A stretch of DNA of 64,000 nucleotides from Actinacidiphila oryziradicis (GCF_005047355.1 NZ_SUMC01000017.1:62001-126000), one strand, 5' to 3'. Shown: positions 33,464 to 42,143, counted from the first letter of the stretch. The notes: generated from the sequence alone by a model not told the origin. Numbers and translations are program-made.

Positions 33464-34470
33464 CCGAGGTGAGACACCCGCGGAAAATACTCTCCATAGG
33501 CGCCGTTCTTGCCCTGTTTCTCACCGCGATCGCTGTGACGCCTGCCTTCGCCGCCCCCGCCAAGCCGGCGGTCAGCCTTTCGGCCCAGCAGGCCCGCCCC
33601 GGCAGCATCCTGACCGTCACCGGCACCGGATGGCCGCACGGCGCCCTCCTCACGTTCCTCGTGTGCGGCCAGAACGCCATCGGCGGCACCAACGCCTGCG
33701 ACAACGCCTCGGGGCGCGCCGCCACCGCCGACGCCCACGGCGCCTTCAGCCGCACGCTGCCGGTCGTCGCCCCGCCCAAGCCCTGCCCCTGCGTCGTCCA
33801 TGTCGCCACCGTCCCGCCCGACACCGTCGTCGACGCGCCCTTCACCGTCATCGGCCACCCCGTCGCCGCGCTGCCCGCCGTGACCACCGGCGGCCGTCTC
33901 GCCGTCCTGACCGCCCGGCTGAAGGGCTCCAGCGGACTGCTCACCTGGTTCGGTGCCCCGCCGCGCCGGGAACTCGTCCTCACGGTGGGCAATCTCGGCG
34001 CAGACCCGGCCAAGGACCCGGTATTCGACGTCGGTACCTCGCACGGCGTCTACGCCCCGCAGTACGACCAACAGGCCTGGAACGGCACCGTAAAACCCGG
34101 CCGGAAAGCGGAGCTCAAGCTGCCCGTCGAGCTCGCCGCCGGAGCCCACGGCGACTACACCGTCTCCCTCAAGTACGGCGGAAAGGTGCTGGTCACCCAG
34201 GACTGGCAGGTCTCCCGCCCCTGGGGCGTCACCCTCTTCTGGCTGCTGCTCCTGGTCGTCGTGCCCTCCGCCGTCTTCCGCATCGGCATGGCCGTCGTCG
34301 ACAGGGTGCGGCCGCGCGGGAGGGTGCGCCCGCGCGGGAGGGTCCCGGAGCCGTCGGCGAGCGTGGCCGCGCTGCCGTGGTTCACGCCGGACACCTCGCC
34401 GTACGTCCAGCCCTACCTCCCGCCGTCCGCACCGACGGAAGACCGCCCGATCCCGAAAGGACGCACGTGA
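33460..34470 (+). CDS. Membrane protein with a neocarzinostatin-like extracellular domain
   Basis: A 336-residue protein. The signal peptide (ILSIGAVLALFLTAIAVTPAFA) is followed by an Ig-like domain of the neocarzinostatin type (ARPGSILTVTGTGWPHGALL, VCGQNAIGGTNACDNASG, ADAHGAFSRTLPV, PCPCVVHVAT) with paired cysteines. A second beta domain spans 130-245 (ELVLTVGNLGADPAKDP). One membrane span follows (WGVTLFWLLLLVVVPSAVF) and a Pro-rich cytoplasmic tail. RPRGRVRPRGRV is a short duplication after the span. Its GTG overlaps the previous stop (GTGA), and its own stop overlaps the next start, so the last three genes are translationally coupled. Confidence 0.75.
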   Translation: MTEVRHPRKILSIGAVLALFLTAIAVTPAFAAPAKPAVSLSAQQARPGSILTVTGTGWPHGALLTFLVCGQNAIGGTNACDNASGRAATADAHGAFSRTLPVVAPPKPCPCVVHVATVPPDTVVDAPFTVIGHPVAALPAVTTGGRLAVLTARLKGSSGLLTWFGAPPRRELVLTVGNLGADPAKDPVFDVGTSHGVYAPQYDQQAWNGTVKPGRKAELKLPVELAAGAHGDYTVSLKYGGKVLVTQDWQVSRPWGVTLFWLLLLVVVPSAVFRIGMAVVDRVRPRGRVRPRGRVPEPSASVAALPWFTPDTSPYVQPYLPPSAPTEDRPIPKGRT

Positions 34471-35750
34471 CGAACCACCAACGAACGCGACTCGCCTCGG
34501 TCGGTGTCGCGCTGATGATCAGCGGTGCCTCGGTGCTGATGGCCGCCGTACCCGCCTCCGCCGCCGAGGTCTCCTTCGCCACGGAGTGCACCCCGCCCTC
34601 GGCCTCCGGCCTGCCGCCCGTCGACGGCACGACCAAGGCCGACATCACGGCCCCCGCCACCGCGAAGGTCGGCGACGAGATCGAGGTCGTCTGGAAGACC
34701 GTCCAGGCCGCCTCCAAGAACCCCGACCTCATCGACCTCCCCGCGAACAGCGTCAAGCCCTCCGGCGAGATCACCGTCGCCGGCGCCCAGAGCGGCACCT
34801 TGGCTGTCGAGGGCCCCCGGGAGAACCCCGCGATCCCCAAGAACAGCGACATGGTGCTCTCCGACATGAAGGGCACCCTCAAGCTGACCAAGGCGGGCGA
34901 CGTCACCCTCGCCCCGAGCAACTACACGATCAACGCCTTCTCGACCGACACCACATGCAAGCCCACCGAGGCCGTCCCGGTCGCCGCCACCATCCAGGTC
35001 ACGGCCGCCGACGGCACCTCATCCCCCACCCCGACGCCCACGCCCACGCCCACCGCGACCGCCACTCCCACCCCCACCGCGAGCAGCACCGGTTCCCCCC
35101 CCAGCGGCGCCAGCTTCACCGGCAAGGAAGTCCAGGTCTCGTACGGCTGCAAGTCCCCGATCGGCGACAAGAGCGCGGTCTCGCCCGTCCAGATCAACGC
35201 CAAGGAGAACAGCGGCAGCTACGACCTGACCGTCCACTTCGCCAAGTCCGTGATGGACAGCCCCGCCGACATCCCCGCCGGCTCCATCAAACCGTCCATG
35301 CAGGTCGTCGTCGGCGGCGCCGACACCGGCAAGGTCGCCGTCGAGGGCCCCACGAACGCCTCCGCCATCAAATCCGGCGACCCCATCGCCATCCCCGACC
35401 TCACCGGCACCTACACCCCCGCCCACGACGGCAAGGCCACCCTCACCCCCGGCGTCCTCACCATCAACGCCCTCGGCACCACCACCACCTGCACCCCCAC
35501 CCAGGACCCCGGGGTCTCCCTCACCCTCACCGTCGCCGCCCAGTCCGGCGGCATCACCGGCGGCACGACCACCTCCGGCGGCGGCACCACCACCTCCGGC
35601 ACCACCACCTCCGGCACCACCGGCAGCCTCGCCGCGACCGGCTCCTCCGACCACGGCGCCCTCCGCGCCCTCGCCTTCGTCGCCGGCACGACACTGCTCC
35701 TCGGCGGCGCCATCTTCACCTTCACCCCGTGGAGCAAACTGCGCCGCTGA
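34467..35750 (+). CDS. Two-domain LAXTG surface protein
   Basis: A 427-residue secreted protein. The signal peptide ends near AVPASAAEV. Domain 1 (34-180, VSFATECTPPSASG ... DTTCKPTEA) matches the WxL protein's N-terminal domain. A (Pro-Thr)n linker (185-218) leads to domain 2 (220-360, VSYGCKSPIGDKSAVSP ... GTTTTCTPTQD), nearly the same as the domain of the gene at 30073. A Thr/Gly stalk leads to LAATG near 387, matching the class E sortase motif LAXTG, then a membrane span and WSKLRR. It caps the operon and pairs with the LPQTG protein as a likely covalent wall component. Confidence 0.8.
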   Translation: MTNHQRTRLASVGVALMISGASVLMAAVPASAAEVSFATECTPPSASGLPPVDGTTKADITAPATAKVGDEIEVVWKTVQAASKNPDLIDLPANSVKPSGEITVAGAQSGTLAVEGPRENPAIPKNSDMVLSDMKGTLKLTKAGDVTLAPSNYTINAFSTDTTCKPTEAVPVAATIQVTAADGTSSPTPTPTPTPTATATPTPTASSTGSPPSGASFTGKEVQVSYGCKSPIGDKSAVSPVQINAKENSGSYDLTVHFAKSVMDSPADIPAGSIKPSMQVVVGGADTGKVAVEGPTNASAIKSGDPIAIPDLTGTYTPAHDGKATLTPGVLTINALGTTTTCTPTQDPGVSLTLTVAAQSGGITGGTTTSGGGTTTSGTTTSGTTGSLAATGSSDHGALRALAFVAGTTLLLGGAIFTFTPWSKLRR

Positions 35751-35762
35751 CCGGGGTCACGT

Positions 35763-36023
35763 GCGTGCGAGCTGTCCCAGCTGTCCGGCGAAGCGCCTGA
35801 GCAGTTCGCGATCTGCCTCTGGATGGCAGGATGGTACGCGACCGAGGGCCGGACGGCGCTCGGCGCGACCATGCTGCTGGCCGCTCACGACCGGTGGTGG
35901 CCCTACAAGAAGTGGGACGCGATCCCGGATTCGGCCGTCCTGCAACCAACCCTGCGCCTGGTCGTCACCGACCGGGTACGGGAGCACTATCTGACCCAAC
36001 CAATCGGCCCAGAGGCGGAGTGA
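35763..36023 (+). pseudogene. 5'-truncated gene next to the SUKH gene
   Basis: The frame is open from just after the stop of the LAXTG gene to TGA 36021-36023 without a normal start until ATG 35823. The sequence before that ATG (SQLSGEAPEQFAICLWMAG) reads as natural protein, so the 5' half appears lost. The remainder has WYATEGRTALGATMLLAAHD and VVTDRVREHYLTQPIG. I do not recognise the family. It ends 6 bases before the SUKH-like gene, as expected of an operon partner. A 66-residue product from 35823 is possible. Confidence 0.45.
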
Positions 36024-36029
36024 GACGGT

Positions 36030-36668
36030 ATGGCTGAGAGCGCGTTGGAGCAACTGCTCGGTCGCGCGCGGGGCCCCATGGGTCCTTCGGCGGAGCTGGA
36101 CTTCGGAGTGGAATCCGGCCCCCTCTCCGAGCTGGGTGCGGTCATCTCCAGGATCAACGGATTCTTCCTGTTCAACGCAGGAATCCAGGTGTTCCGCGTC
36201 GGCGCCGAAGGTGCCGAGGGCCTGGGCCCGGACCTGCTGGCCTGGAACGACGAAGGCACCTGGAAGGACACCTACAACGGTCTGGCCGACGACTTGTTCT
36301 GCTTCGGGCAGGACATCTTTGGTACCCAATTCGGGATCGTCGGCGGCGAGGAGGTCGTACGGTTCGACCCCGAGTCGGCTCGCGTGACGCCCCTGGGAAC
36401 CAGCCTCGAAGCATGGGCGCAATGGCTGCTCGCCGACCCGGACGTGAACGGCACGGCCTCCTTTTCTTACGCCTTCCAGCAGCAGAACGGCGCACTGGAC
36501 CCGGGCGACCGTTTGGTTCCGCTGCAGTTCTTCATCGCCGGTGGCGGTTACGACTTCGACAACTTCGCAGTCCGCGACGCGGTCACCGCGATGCGCATCC
36601 GCGGCCCGATCGCCCAGCAGGTACACGACCTGCCGGACGGCGCGACGATCCGGATCAGCGTGGGCTGA
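36030..36668 (+). CDS. SMI1/KNR4 (SUKH)-like protein
   Basis: A 212-residue soluble acidic protein without signal peptide. ELGAVISRINGFFLFNAGIQVF near the N-terminus (split as ELGAVISRING and FFLFNAGIQVF), then DLFCFGQDIFGTQFGIV and EAWAQWLLADPDV, resemble the SUKH superfamily, which includes many immunity proteins of polymorphic toxins. The end MRIRGPIAQQVHDLPDGA is typical of the Streptomyces members. No toxin gene is visible beside it, only the truncated gene upstream. ATG 36030 has GAGTGAGACGGT before it. Base composition is slightly lower in GC than the core genes, consistent with an accessory island. Confidence 0.65.
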   Translation: MAESALEQLLGRARGPMGPSAELDFGVESGPLSELGAVISRINGFFLFNAGIQVFRVGAEGAEGLGPDLLAWNDEGTWKDTYNGLADDLFCFGQDIFGTQFGIVGGEEVVRFDPESARVTPLGTSLEAWAQWLLADPDVNGTASFSYAFQQQNGALDPGDRLVPLQFFIAGGGYDFDNFAVRDAVTAMRIRGPIAQQVHDLPDGATIRISVG

Positions 36669-36713
36669 CCTCTACGGCCACCCTGAACGCCACGGCTGCG
36701 TACGCCGGGGCCG

Positions 36714-37130
36714 TCACGCGACTGCCCGCCCGGTGTCCAGCTCGAACCACAGCCCCTTCGCCAGTACGCCGAGTCGGTCATCGATGACCCCGCAGCCGTC
36801 CGACAACGCCCGTACGAGCCCGAGCCCGCGCCCGCACTCTTCGTGCGCCGCCGCCTCGCGGGGCTTCGGCAGGACGGTGCTGCCGTCGTAGACCGCGATC
36901 CGCACGCGGGCCCGCTCGGCGGTGAACTGAAGGTGCACTGTTCCGCTGGCGTGCTGGTGCACGTTGCTGACCAGCTCCGAGGTGCAGAGCGTGGCCGCGT
37001 CGGCCAGATGCCCGAAGCCGAGGATGTTGAGGACGCCTCTGACGAAGTCCCGGCAGAGCTTCGGCGCGACGGCCGCTGAGGGCATGAAGAGCGTGCAGGA
37101 GTAGGGAAGCTGGCTTCCGTTCAGGTCCAT
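36714..37130 (-). CDS. RsbW-like ATP-binding protein of a WhiJ-type module
   Basis: A 138-residue HATPase_c_2 protein. The N box is LCTSELVSNVHQHASG near residue 47, G1 is VYDGSTVLPKP (Asp kept, downstream Gly replaced), and GRGLGLVRALSDG is G2 near 100. Start ATG 37130 is supported by GGAGGT 9 bases upstream. It is divergent from a DUF5753 regulator and DUF397 gene, the standard three-part developmental module of Streptomyces. It may act as an anti-sigma factor or bind the regulator; the partner is unknown. The 250-bp divergent gap has ATGCG-N12-CGCAT near 37265. Confidence 0.8.
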   Translation of the reverse strand: MDLNGSQLPYSCTLFMPSAAVAPKLCRDFVRGVLNILGFGHLADAATLCTSELVSNVHQHASGTVHLQFTAERARVRIAVYDGSTVLPKPREAAAHEECGRGLGLVRALSDGCGVIDDRLGVLAKGLWFELDTGRAVA

Positions 37131-37380
37131 GAGAGCGGTACCTCCACAGGTCGGCGCTGACGGGGAGTTCTGAGGCAGACCGGCCTGCGGTGGCGTTGCC
37201 GCCCGACCATGGCATGGCAAGGTGATGCACTGCCGTCTTCTGGCAGTTGCGTTCAGTGAGTGATGCGATACTGAATGTACGCATTGCCGGTTAACGTGCG
37301 CAACCTGTTCGGTGAAGGATCTGACTTCGATGGTCGCCGGAAGGCACACTGTCTGCGAACGCCACCTGAAGGGAAGTCCG

Positions 37381-38262
37381 TTGGCACTCCGAACCACCAT
37401 CACTGAACGGCAGCGACGTCTAGGTGTGGAGCTGCGCAAGCTGCGCGAGCGAGCAGGGCTTTCCGCAGTCGAGGCGGGGGAGTTCATCGGCATGGGCCGT
37501 GCTCACCTGAGTCATGTCGAGGGCGGTCGCACCGCCATCCCTAGTGACAGCCTGCGCACATTGTGTCAGGCCTGTGGGTGCACGTGCGAACCCTATATTG
37601 AAGCGTTGATCAGGATGTCGGAGAACACTGGCAAGGGGTGGTGGTCCGCGTATCGGCGTCGGGAGAACCAGTCGGCTCTTGATCTGGCGGAACTGGAAGC
37701 AGCGGCTGCCACCATCCGGTCGCACGAGACCCTCTTCATCCCCGGCCTCTTCCAAACGGAGGACTACATCCGTGCGATCCTCGCGAGCGTCGAGCCCGTT
37801 CGCAGCACCGTCGACGACGTGACGGCGTTCCGCCTCGAACGGCAGAGTGTCCTCACCGGCGAAGCTGCACCCACTGTCCATGCGGTCATCCACGAGTCCG
37901 CCTTGCATATGCACTTCGGCGGCGCGGATGTCATGCGCTCCCAATTGGTACGGCTCATCGAGCTGGCCCGCCTGCCGAACGTCACGATCCAGGTGATCCC
38001 CTTCCGGGCGGACGCATATGCGGCCTTCAGTGGTCCGTTCCTGCACCTCGCTCCGGCGCTGCCGGAACTCGGCACAGTGCTGCTTGACCATCCGGCCAAA
38101 GCGCTCCTTCTCCGGGACCCGGATGACCTGGCAAAGTATCAGGCAATGTTCGACCGGCTTGAGCGATGCGCGTTGCCGCCCATCGACCCGACCGCGACGC
38201 CGGAGTCCCACGCCGCGAGGGACTCCCTGGGCCTGATCCAGCACATCCTTTACGCACTCTAG
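37381..38262 (+). CDS. WhiJ-type XRE regulator with DUF5753
   Basis: A 293-residue protein. The HTH_31/XRE domain spans residues 8-70 (LRKLRERAGLSAVEAGEFIG, HLSHVEGGRTAIPS), and the rest is DUF5753 (FIPGLFQTEDYIRAIL, VIHESALHMHFGG, NVTIQVIPFRADAYAAF). WhiJ-like proteins repress development until a small DUF397 partner relieves them. The start is not certain. TTG 37381 gives the family-like ALRTTITERQRRLG and has AAGGGAAG upstream; ATG 37330 or GTG 37312 would add 17-23 residues. DUF397 follows after 11 bases. Confidence 0.82.
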   Translation: MALRTTITERQRRLGVELRKLRERAGLSAVEAGEFIGMGRAHLSHVEGGRTAIPSDSLRTLCQACGCTCEPYIEALIRMSENTGKGWWSAYRRRENQSALDLAELEAAAATIRSHETLFIPGLFQTEDYIRAILASVEPVRSTVDDVTAFRLERQSVLTGEAAPTVHAVIHESALHMHFGGADVMRSQLVRLIELARLPNVTIQVIPFRADAYAAFSGPFLHLAPALPELGTVLLDHPAKALLLRDPDDLAKYQAMFDRLERCALPPIDPTATPESHAARDSLGLIQHILYAL

Positions 38263-38273
38263 AAAGGCAGAGT

Positions 38274-38474
38274 ATGTCCCCGATCGAATGGCAGAAGTCC
38301 TCCTACAGCAGTGGTGAGGGAAGCAACTGCCTGTACGTCGCCATCACCCCCGGCGGAACGATCGGGCTCCGTGAGAGCGACGACCCGGACGTGATCGTCA
38401 CCACCACCCCCACCGGATTCCGGTCCCTCATAGCCACCATCAAGACAGGAGAGTTCGACCAGTTCACCGACTGA
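38274..38474 (+). CDS. DUF397 small protein
   Basis: A 66-residue protein with the DUF397 layout: WQKSSYSSGEGSNCLYVA, then LRESDDPD and a C-terminal FRSLIATIKTGEFDQ. These proteins are encoded beside WhiJ-type regulators and are thought to bind them. AAAGGC precedes the ATG. Short and acidic, with no membrane segment. Together with the two preceding genes it completes the module. Confidence 0.9.
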   Translation: MSPIEWQKSSYSSGEGSNCLYVAITPGGTIGLRESDDPDVIVTTTPTGFRSLIATIKTGEFDQFTD

Positions 38475-38823
38475 CAGTGCCGACTCACTTCCCCCTGATG
38501 GGCGGGTTGCGCGAGGAGTGGGGGCAGAGGTGTCGCCGCTGGAAGTCAAGGCCAAGGAGGCCGAACGGGCGGCGGTGTGCCTCGCCAGTGCGTGGTCGGC
38601 CCCATCTTCAGTGCTAGTTCGAATTCCAGTTTCCGGGCATTCGGGATAATTCTCTTCACTTCTTGCACTCAACGTATGGGTAAGGCCGTCACCCCGGTGT
38701 GGGCCTGGCGATGTTGCAGGTTGCATCACCGAGCAGGCCGACGTTGGCGTGTCAGTCGGGCGGGCATGCCGGTGTCCGCCTCGATCGCGACCTCCTGGTC
38801 GAACTAACGAAGGAGACGGCAGC
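38475..38823 (+). other. 349-bp stretch without a gene
   Basis: Lower-GC DNA around 38600-38690 (TTCGAATTCCAG, CACTTCTTGCACTC) shows no frame with good codon bias and no clear hairpin. It probably holds the promoter of the next gene, but no -35/-10 pair is convincing. Confidence 0.4.
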
Positions 38824-39561
38824 GTGACGACTGATGCCCACGTGGGCTTCGACCCTGCGGCCACCCTCGATCAGATCAATGCTGCGACCGAGTCACTCCT
38901 CGAGACGGCGGTCCAGTTCACCGATGCCGATGTACGTGCGCCATCGCTATTGCCGAACTGGTCGCGTGGGCACGTCTTGACCCACCTGGCCCGCAACGCC
39001 GACGGCGGCCGTCGGCTGCTGATCTGGGCCCGGACCGGCGTGGAGACGCCGGAGTATCCGAGCCTGGCTGCTCGGGCCGAGCAGATCGAGGCGGGTGCGG
39101 GCCGGGATGCTGATCAGCTCGTGGCCGACCTGCGCGACAGCGCTGCCCAATTCGCCGCTGAGTACCGCAGGATGCCCCTCGCGGCATGGAAGCGGACGGT
39201 TCGCTGGACCCGCGGTCAGGAGCGTCCTGCCGCCCGAGCCGCCGATTCCCGGCTGTGTGAAGTGCTCGTCCACCACGCCGACCTGGGCTCTGGCTACACG
39301 CCCGAGCGGTGGCCGGCCGACTTCGTGCAGGCCATGATGGGCCGGGTGGTCGCCTCTTTCGGCGCACGTGAGGGTGCGCCCGCCATGCGGTTGCATGCCA
39401 CCGACACTGGCGCCTCGTACGACGTCGGCGCCGTGGGGGCGGCAGTAGCGATCCACGGCCCGGAAAGGTCGCTCCTGGCATGGCTGATGGGGCGCTCCCA
39501 GGGCCTTGAACTAGCCGTGCAAGGCTGTGCGGTACTGCCCAAACCACCCTTCCTCTACTGA
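38824..39561 (+). CDS. Mycothiol-dependent maleylpyruvate isomerase family protein
   Basis: A 245-residue protein with a DinB-like metal-binding N-domain (LPNWSRGHVLTHLARNADGG near residue 48, supplying a metal His, and CEVLVHHADLG near 145). A C-terminal domain from residue 160 (ERWPADFVQAMMGRV, AVAIHGPERSLLAWLMGRS) is typical of MDMPI proteins. Members use mycothiol, the actinobacterial thiol, as cofactor for isomerisation or conjugation. No gentisate or maleylpyruvate pathway genes are nearby, so the substrate is open. AAGGAG lies upstream of the GTG start. Confidence 0.8.
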   Translation: MTTDAHVGFDPAATLDQINAATESLLETAVQFTDADVRAPSLLPNWSRGHVLTHLARNADGGRRLLIWARTGVETPEYPSLAARAEQIEAGAGRDADQLVADLRDSAAQFAAEYRRMPLAAWKRTVRWTRGQERPAARAADSRLCEVLVHHADLGSGYTPERWPADFVQAMMGRVVASFGAREGAPAMRLHATDTGASYDVGAVGAAVAIHGPERSLLAWLMGRSQGLELAVQGCAVLPKPPFLY

Positions 39562-39663
39562 TCACGAGACGCGAACAGAACCCCACACAGGGGTGATTGG
39601 GTGTCATCGCGGCACTGGTGCGGATCAGCCCATCCACAACTACGAGCAGTCACGAGCCAGTGC

Positions 39664-39704
39664 CGTGAAGGGCCCCGGAGCGGGGCGCTCCTGGGCCCTT
39701 CACG
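39664..39704. terminator. Bidirectional terminator between converging genes
   Basis: CGTGAAGGGCCC (39664-39675) pairs perfectly with 39693-39704. It lies between the MDMPI gene and the stop of the leftward transporter gene. Confidence 0.7.
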
Positions 39705-39719
39705 CGGATACCGACGAGG

Positions 39720-41225
39720 TCAGTGCACGTCGCCCATCAGGCCGACGACCTTCCTGCGGTACGCCAGGAAGGCGATGCCGGCCAGCGCGGCCAGGGCGCC
39801 CTGTACCGCGAAGGCGGTCTCCGACAGGAACGCGTTGCCGATGACCAGCTGGATGATGGCCGCGACGCAGTCGCCCGCGGTGACAGCCAGGAACCACAGG
39901 CCCATCACCTGGCCGGAGTACTTGACCGGCGCCAGCCTCGTGGAGACGGAGAGGCCGACGGGGGAGAGGCAGAGCTCGCCGACGGTCTGGATGAGGTAGA
40001 CCATGGTCAGCCACATGGGCGAGACCTTGGTGCCGTCACTCGCCGCCGCCTGGGCGAGCATCATGACGCCGAACGACACACCGATGCTGACCAGGCCGTA
40101 GGAGAACTTCGCGGCGGTGCTGGGATTGCGGCGGCCCAGCTTCACCCAGAGCAGGGCGAACACCGGGGCGAGCGCCATGATGAAGAGCGGGTTGAGGGAC
40201 TGGAACCAGCTCTCGGGGAAGTTGAAGCCGAAGAGCGTGGACGAGGTGTGGTCGGACGCGAAGACGGTCAGGGTCGAGCCGGACTGGTCGTAGATCAGCC
40301 AGAAGACGGCGGCCGCGATGAAGAACCAGATGAAGCCGGTCATCTTTGACTTCTCGTCCGCCGTGAGCTCCTTGTCCCGCCGGATCCGGGCGAAGTAGTA
40401 CACCGGCAGGGCGAGACCGATCAGTGACAATGGCCACAGCACCCAGTTGATGGTGAAGGAGCCGGTGAAGGTGACGACACCGTAGAACGCCACGGCGAGG
40501 GCGAGCCAGATCAACGCCTTTCGCACCAGCGCCAGGCGCTCGGCAGCGGCCAGTGGGGTCGGGACGATGCTGCTGCGGTCGCTGAGGTGACGGGTGCCGA
40601 TCAGGAATTGGCCGAGGCCCAGCGCCATGCCGACACCGGCCAGGGCGAAGCCGAGGTGCCAGTTCACCTTCTGGCCGACAGTGCCGATGACCAGCGGGGC
40701 GAAGAAGGCACCGAGGTTGATGCCGATGTAGAAGAGGGTGAAGCCGGCGTCGCGTCGGGGGTCGGTGCGGTCCGGGTAGAGGTGGCCGACCATGGTGCTG
40801 ATGTTGGATTTCAGCAGGCCGGAGCCGATGGCGATGAATACCAGGCCCAGGAAGAAGGACGTCTTGACCGGCACCGCCAGCAGGAAGTGGCCGATCATGA
40901 TGATCGTGCCGCCGATGGCGACGGTCCTGCGGGGGCCGAAGAGCCGGTCCGCGACCCAGCCGCCGGGCATGGCCAGCAGATACACCGTGGCGGTGTAGAC
41001 GCTGTATATGGCCGCGGCCGTCGCGGCCTTGATGCCGAGACCGCCGTCGGACACGGAGGCCGTGAGGTAAAGGACGAGCAGCGCCCGCATGCCGTAGTAG
41101 CTGAACCGCTCCCACGTCTCGGTCATGAAGAGGGTGGCCAGGCCGCGGGGGTGGCCGAAGAAGGTCTTGCCGCCGGCGAGAGGGTTGTCCCGCGGGGCGG
41201 GACCCTTCGTCAGGCTGGACGCCAT
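39720..41225 (-). CDS. POT/PTR family proton-coupled peptide transporter
   Basis: A 501-residue MFS protein with about 14 membrane segments. The PTR2 signature ETWERFSYYGMRALLVLYL lies near residue 37 and contains the ExxER-type proton-coupling residues. GSGLLKSNISTMVG is near 134, and FTLFYIGINLGAFFAP, the second PTR2 signature, near 166. It imports di- and tripeptides with protons. AAGGATCG precedes ATG 41225. Divergent from the two-component system. The 199 bp between includes a G-rich run (41287-41299) and TATGGTATAAG. Confidence 0.92.
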   Translation of the reverse strand: MASSLTKGPAPRDNPLAGGKTFFGHPRGLATLFMTETWERFSYYGMRALLVLYLTASVSDGGLGIKAATAAAIYSVYTATVYLLAMPGGWVADRLFGPRRTVAIGGTIIMIGHFLLAVPVKTSFFLGLVFIAIGSGLLKSNISTMVGHLYPDRTDPRRDAGFTLFYIGINLGAFFAPLVIGTVGQKVNWHLGFALAGVGMALGLGQFLIGTRHLSDRSSIVPTPLAAAERLALVRKALIWLALAVAFYGVVTFTGSFTINWVLWPLSLIGLALPVYYFARIRRDKELTADEKSKMTGFIWFFIAAAVFWLIYDQSGSTLTVFASDHTSSTLFGFNFPESWFQSLNPLFIMALAPVFALLWVKLGRRNPSTAAKFSYGLVSIGVSFGVMMLAQAAASDGTKVSPMWLTMVYLIQTVGELCLSPVGLSVSTRLAPVKYSGQVMGLWFLAVTAGDCVAAIIQLVIGNAFLSETAFAVQGALAALAGIAFLAYRRKVVGLMGDVH

Positions 41226-41424
41226 GGTCGATCCTTGCGTGCTCGGGACGGGGCGGCTTTCGTGGGGGCGCCGAATGTCCCGGAGGGGGGTGGGGGGGAC
41301 AGAAAAAGGCTTTTAGCCACTTTATGGCACCAGAACGTATGGTATAAGTCGTCTTGAGACGTACTTCACAAGGCTTGACGCGCGCTCGCCCCGCAGGTCA
41401 TCGCGGTCGGACTACCATCAGCGC

Positions 41425-42102
41425 ATGACCCGCGTACTGCTCGCCGAGGACGACGCATCCATCTCGGAACCACTCGCACGCGCTCTGCGCCGCGAGGGCT
41501 ATGAGGTTGAGGTGCGCGAGGACGGCCCCACCGCGCTTGAGGCCGGTCTGCTGGGCGCATTCGACCTTCTGGTGCTCGATCTGGGACTGCCCGGTATCGA
41601 CGGGCTCGAGGTGTGCAGGCGACTGCGCACCGAGGGCCACAGCTTTCCGGTGCTGGTGCTCACCGCCCGCGCCGACGAGGTGGACACAGTGGTCGGCCTG
41701 GATGCCGGTGCCGACGACTATGTCACCAAACCCTTCCGCCTGGCGGAGCTGCTGGCCCGCGTGCGGGCGCTGCTGCGGCGTGGCGCGACCGAGGGCACGC
41801 CACAGCCGACGACCCAGGGTGTGCGGATCGACGTGGAGTCGCACCGGGCGTGGATGGGCGACGAGGAGCTCCAGCTCACGGCGAAGGAGTTCGACCTGCT
41901 GCGGGTCCTGGTGAGGGACGCGGGGCGGGTCGTCACCCGGGAGCAGCTGATGCGCGAGGTGTGGGACACGACCTGGTGGTCGTCCACTAAGACCCTCGAC
42001 ATGCACATCTCGTGGCTGCGCAAGAAGCTGGGTGACGACGCGGCGGCTCCGCGGTACATCTCCACGGTGCGCGGTGTGGGCTTCCGGTTCGAGAAGAACT
42101 GA
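41425..42102 (+). CDS. OmpR-family response regulator
   Basis: A 225-residue two-component regulator. The receiver domain (1-115) has acidic residues AEDDAS at 7-12, phospho-acceptor Asp in LLVLDLGLPGIDG near 53, LVLTARA near 80 and the lysine in DYVTKPF near 102. The winged helix (125-223) shows LTAKEFDLLRVLV and KTLDMHISWLRKKLG with RYISTVRGVGFRFE. No ribosome site is evident; TACCAT six bases before the ATG suggests a leaderless start. The sensor kinase follows, but a 138-bp repeat element separates the two genes. Confidence 0.93.
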   Translation: MTRVLLAEDDASISEPLARALRREGYEVEVREDGPTALEAGLLGAFDLLVLDLGLPGIDGLEVCRRLRTEGHSFPVLVLTARADEVDTVVGLDAGADDYVTKPFRLAELLARVRALLRRGATEGTPQPTTQGVRIDVESHRAWMGDEELQLTAKEFDLLRVLVRDAGRVVTREQLMREVWDTTWWSSTKTLDMHISWLRKKLGDDAAAPRYISTVRGVGFRFEKN

Positions 42103-42143
42103 CTCAGCCGAGGATCTGCTGCCGATGCCCTGCCGGACACGGC

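Noticed and set aside
35028..35090. CRISPR-like or satellite array in the LAXTG gene
   Set aside because: It is a coding Pro-Thr linker (CCCACGCCC repeats), with no spacers.
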